Positions 61,642 through 64,000 of a DNA stretch of 64,000 bases are shown here, in pieces. Within the stretch, counting starts at the first letter, position 1, and each line of letters starts with the position of its first letter. The position numbers were made by a program, and so were the translations under genes. A model generated the notes under the pieces. The model saw only the letters and a program-made list of their open reading frames with translations, had not been told where the DNA came from and made no database searches. Origin of the DNA: Dyella japonica DSM 16301 (GTDB lineage Bacteria; Pseudomonadota; Gammaproteobacteria; Xanthomonadales; Rhodanobacteraceae); assembly GCF_001010355.1 (NCBI RefSeq), contig NZ_JPLA01000024.1, positions 73,863 to 137,862 of the forward strand, given 5' to 3'.

Positions 61642-64000
61642 ATGAATAAGCAGACGGCTATGCATGGCATCACGGCGACGCAGGGCATGCGTCGTCAGCT
61701 GATGAGTCTCGCTGTCGCCCTGGGCCTTGCGTCGGCGGCGCATGCAGCGACCACGCCGCCCCAGGGCTTTGCCACCTCGTTCGAAACCGGCGATGCCCAG
61801 CCCGATTCGGCCAGCGTCAAAGGCTGGCGCATGAGTGTGGTGTCCGGCCCCGGCAAGGAGGAATCCCTCACCTCCAAGCCGGGTGTCGGTTTCACCGGCA
61901 CACGCAGCCTCCGCTACGACGCGGACGCGGTCAGCGACACGCACGAACGTCGCATCGTGCTGTTTCATGCGAAGCAGCCCCTGACGGCGGCCTCGCATCT
62001 TTCCTATGTGGTGTTTCCCGCCGATCCGACGGGAGAGGCCCGCGGCCTGGCGCAATACGTGGCGGTGGATCTGCTGTTCACCGACGGCACGCGATTGTCG
62101 TCGCTGCACGCCCAGGATCAGCACCGCGTGCCCGCCAGCGCATCCGCGCAGGGAGCGGCGCGCATGTTGCACGACAACCAGTGGAATGCGCTGGATATCG
62201 ACGTGGGTGCGGTGGCGGCCGGCAAGACTGTCGCCGCGATCGAGCTGGTGGAGGCGGCGCCCAAGGGCACGGACGCTTTCCACGGTTATATCGACGATCT
62301 TCGTCTTGGTGATGTCGCCGCGACGGCGGATGCATCACCGAACACCTATGTGGACACGCGTCGCGGCAGCAATGCGAACGCGCATTTCTCGCGTGGCAAT
62401 AATTTCCCCGCTGTGGCTTTGCCGCATGGTTTCAATTTCTGGACGCCCACGACCCAGGCTGGCTCGGACTGGATCTATCAATACCAGGACCGCAACGGCC
62501 CGGACAACCATCCGCGCATCCAGGCGTTCGCGCTGAGTCACGAGCCCAGTCCGTGGATGGGCGATCGCCAGACCTTCCAGATCATGCCGGCCGCGGTTGC
62601 CAGTGGTGCGCCGCCGCTCGATCGCGGTGCGCGCTCGCTGAGCTTTACCCACGATCACGAAACCGCGCGCGCCGATCTGTATCAGGTCACCTTTGACAAC
62701 GGCATCAGCGCGGCGATGACGCCGACCAGTCACGCGGCCATGATGCGCTTCACCTTCAAGGGTGATCGCTCGCAGCTGGTGTTCGACAACCGCAACGACA
62801 AGGGCGGCATCGAGCTGGATGCGCAGCACGGCAGCATCAGCGGCTATTCCGATGTGGCCAGCCATCTGTCCACGGGTGCGACGCGCTTGTTCTTCTACGC
62901 GAGCTTTGATCGACCGGTTGCCGAGAGCGGCCGGCTGAGCGGGCAGGGGCGCGATCACGTAGGCGCGTGGTTCGGCTTCGACACGGCGACGGACAAAACC
63001 GTGACGATGCGTATCGCCACCTCGCTGATCAGCCTGGAACAGGCCAAGCGCAATCTCGCCCAGGAAATTGCCGACAACGACACCTTCGACAGCGTGCAGG
63101 CACGTGCCGCGTCGCGCTGGAACGAGATGCTTGGCCACATCGAGATTCCCGGTGCCGCCGCGTCCGACAAGGTGACGCTGTATTCCAACCTGTATCGCCT
63201 GTTCCTCTATCCCAACGAGGCCTACGAAAACGTCGGCACGGCGGCGAAGCCGGACTATCGCTACGCCAGCCCGTTCTCCGCAGCGACCGGCGCCAATACG
63301 CCGACCCAGACCGGCGCGCGCATCGTCGCCGGCAAGCCGTACGTCAACAATGGCCTGTGGGACACCTACCGCACGGCGTGGCCGGCCTATGCCTTGCTGA
63401 CGCCCACGCAGGCGGGCGAGATGATCGACGGCTTCGTGCAGCAGTATCGCGATGGTGGCTGGATCGCACGCTGGTCCTCACCCGGCTATGCCGATCTGAT
63501 GGTGGGCACCAGTGCCGATGTCGCTTTTGCCGATGCCTGGAACAAGGGCATCCACAATTTTGACGTGCACTCGTTTTATCAGGCAGCCCTCAAGGACGCG
63601 ACCGTGGTGAGCGAGATACCCGGCGCAGGCCGCAAGGGCATCGAGCGCTCGGTGTTCAATGGCTATGTGGACAACAGCACGGACGAAGGTCTGTCCTGGT
63701 CGATGGCCGGCTATCTCAATGATTTCGGCATCGGCGAACTGGCGCAGACGCTGGCGGCAAACCACGAGGCGGGTGATAGCTATGCCGCGCACTACGCCGA
63801 CGACGCCCGTTATTTCCACAGCCGCTCGCTCAACTTCGTCAAGCTGTTCGACAGTGCCGTCGGCTTCTTCGTGGGCCGCAAGCCGGATGGGTCCTGGCGC
63901 ATCGATGCAGAGCGTTTCGATCCGAAGGCCTGGGGTGGCGATTACACCGAAACCAACGCCTGGAACATGACCTTCGAGGGCGTGCAGGACGGGCAGGGGC
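61642..64000 (+). CDS. GH92 family alpha-mannosidase with N-terminal accessory domain (3' end outside window)
   Basis: At least 786 codons, running off the window. Seen: a signal peptide (LMSLAVALGLASAAHA), an N-terminal jelly-roll-like domain (GFATSFETGDAQP…GYIDDLRLGDV, about 40-230) that probably binds sugar, then a GH92 domain from NTYVDTRRGSNANAH with NNFPAVALPHGFNFWTP, LWDTYRTAWPAYALL and YTETNAWNMTF. It follows the first GH92 gene by 56 bases in the same direction, so they are likely cotranscribed and act together on mannose-containing glycans. Confidence 0.93.
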   Translation, partial: MNKQTAMHGITATQGMRRQLMSLAVALGLASAAHAATTPPQGFATSFETGDAQPDSASVKGWRMSVVSGPGKEESLTSKPGVGFTGTRSLRYDADAVSDTHERRIVLFHAKQPLTAASHLSYVVFPADPTGEARGLAQYVAVDLLFTDGTRLSSLHAQDQHRVPASASAQGAARMLHDNQWNALDIDVGAVAAGKTVAAIELVEAAPKGTDAFHGYIDDLRLGDVAATADASPNTYVDTRRGSNANAHFSRGNNFPAVALPHGFNFWTPTTQAGSDWIYQYQDRNGPDNHPRIQAFALSHEPSPWMGDRQTFQIMPAAVASGAPPLDRGARSLSFTHDHETARADLYQVTFDNGISAAMTPTSHAAMMRFTFKGDRSQLVFDNRNDKGGIELDAQHGSISGYSDVASHLSTGATRLFFYASFDRPVAESGRLSGQGRDHVGAWFGFDTATDKTVTMRIATSLISLEQAKRNLAQEIADNDTFDSVQARAASRWNEMLGHIEIPGAAASDKVTLYSNLYRLFLYPNEAYENVGTAAKPDYRYASPFSAATGANTPTQTGARIVAGKPYVNNGLWDTYRTAWPAYALLTPTQAGEMIDGFVQQYRDGGWIARWSSPGYADLMVGTSADVAFADAWNKGIHNFDVHSFYQAALKDATVVSEIPGAGRKGIERSVFNGYVDNSTDEGLSWSMAGYLNDFGIGELAQTLAANHEAGDSYAAHYADDARYFHSRSLNFVKLFDSAVGFFVGRKPDGSWRIDAERFDPKAWGGDYTETNAWNMTFEGVQDGQG

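Overview
The window is a high-GC gammaproteobacterial chromosome segment. It most resembles Rhodanobacteraceae within the Xanthomonadales (Dyella, Rhodanobacter or Luteibacter type). That placement rests on the trxB / ftsK-lolA / rarA / serS order, many TonB receptors, a FecIR system, GH92 mannosidases and the intergenic repeat types. The genus is an inference; no rRNA is present.

Region by region: (1) 1-5.8 kb is housekeeping: trxB (minus), ald, ftsK, lolA. (2) 5.8-19.8 kb lies between lolA and rarA, which sit close together in many gammaproteobacteria. It holds a DUF1275 membrane protein, a large Reg_prop/Y_Y_Y/GGDEF diguanylate cyclase, a czcCBA-type heavy-metal efflux operon led by a small Cys/His protein, and a DUF2339-DUF3999 pair. 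(3) 19.8-24.6 kb is rarA, a kappa-GST-like isomerase, two small membrane proteins, serS and tRNA-Ser(UGA). (4) 24.6-34.5 kb is an accessory island starting at the tRNA. It has an attC-like site, a PD-(D/E)XK-like protein, a coiled-coil/zinc-ribbon protein, a membrane protein, REP-like inverted repeats, a complete higBA pair, a decayed hicB, and two copies of a two-gene module: a small protein of no recognised family plus an orphan HigA-like regulator. The two copies share conserved leader sequences. YeeE/YedE genes, an AraC regulator, a VOC protein and a DUF1801 protein with a histone-H1-like tail lie between them. (5) 34.8-42.3 kb has a Met-rich DUF2946-like protein with a TonB receptor (probably copper), a universal stress protein, a quinone oxidoreductase and a metallo-beta-lactamase-fold enzyme. 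(6) 41.1-46.6 kb is a FecI/FecR/STN-TonB receptor/histidine acid phosphatase cluster, suggesting signalled uptake linked to an organic phosphate such as phytate. (7) 46.8-55.3 kb has a secreted repeat protein, a MASE1 sensor, OsmC, an outer-membrane factor, GNAT, a DksA-type zinc finger, phosphoglucomutase and an aldo/keto reductase. (8) 55.7-58.8 kb is a run of small plus-strand accessory genes, most ending at a copy of the same imperfect palindrome. (9) 59.1-64 kb has two GH92 alpha-mannosidase genes, the second cut by the window edge, preceded by a perfect 18-bp palindrome.

The most novel signals are the duplicated HigA-like/small-protein module with its structured leaders (27.9-28.8 and 33.6-34.5 kb) and the palindrome-punctuated gene array at 55.7-58.8 kb. 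Starts were chosen from visible Shine-Dalgarno sequences and family N-termini. Family names come from motif recognition by eye, not from a database search.
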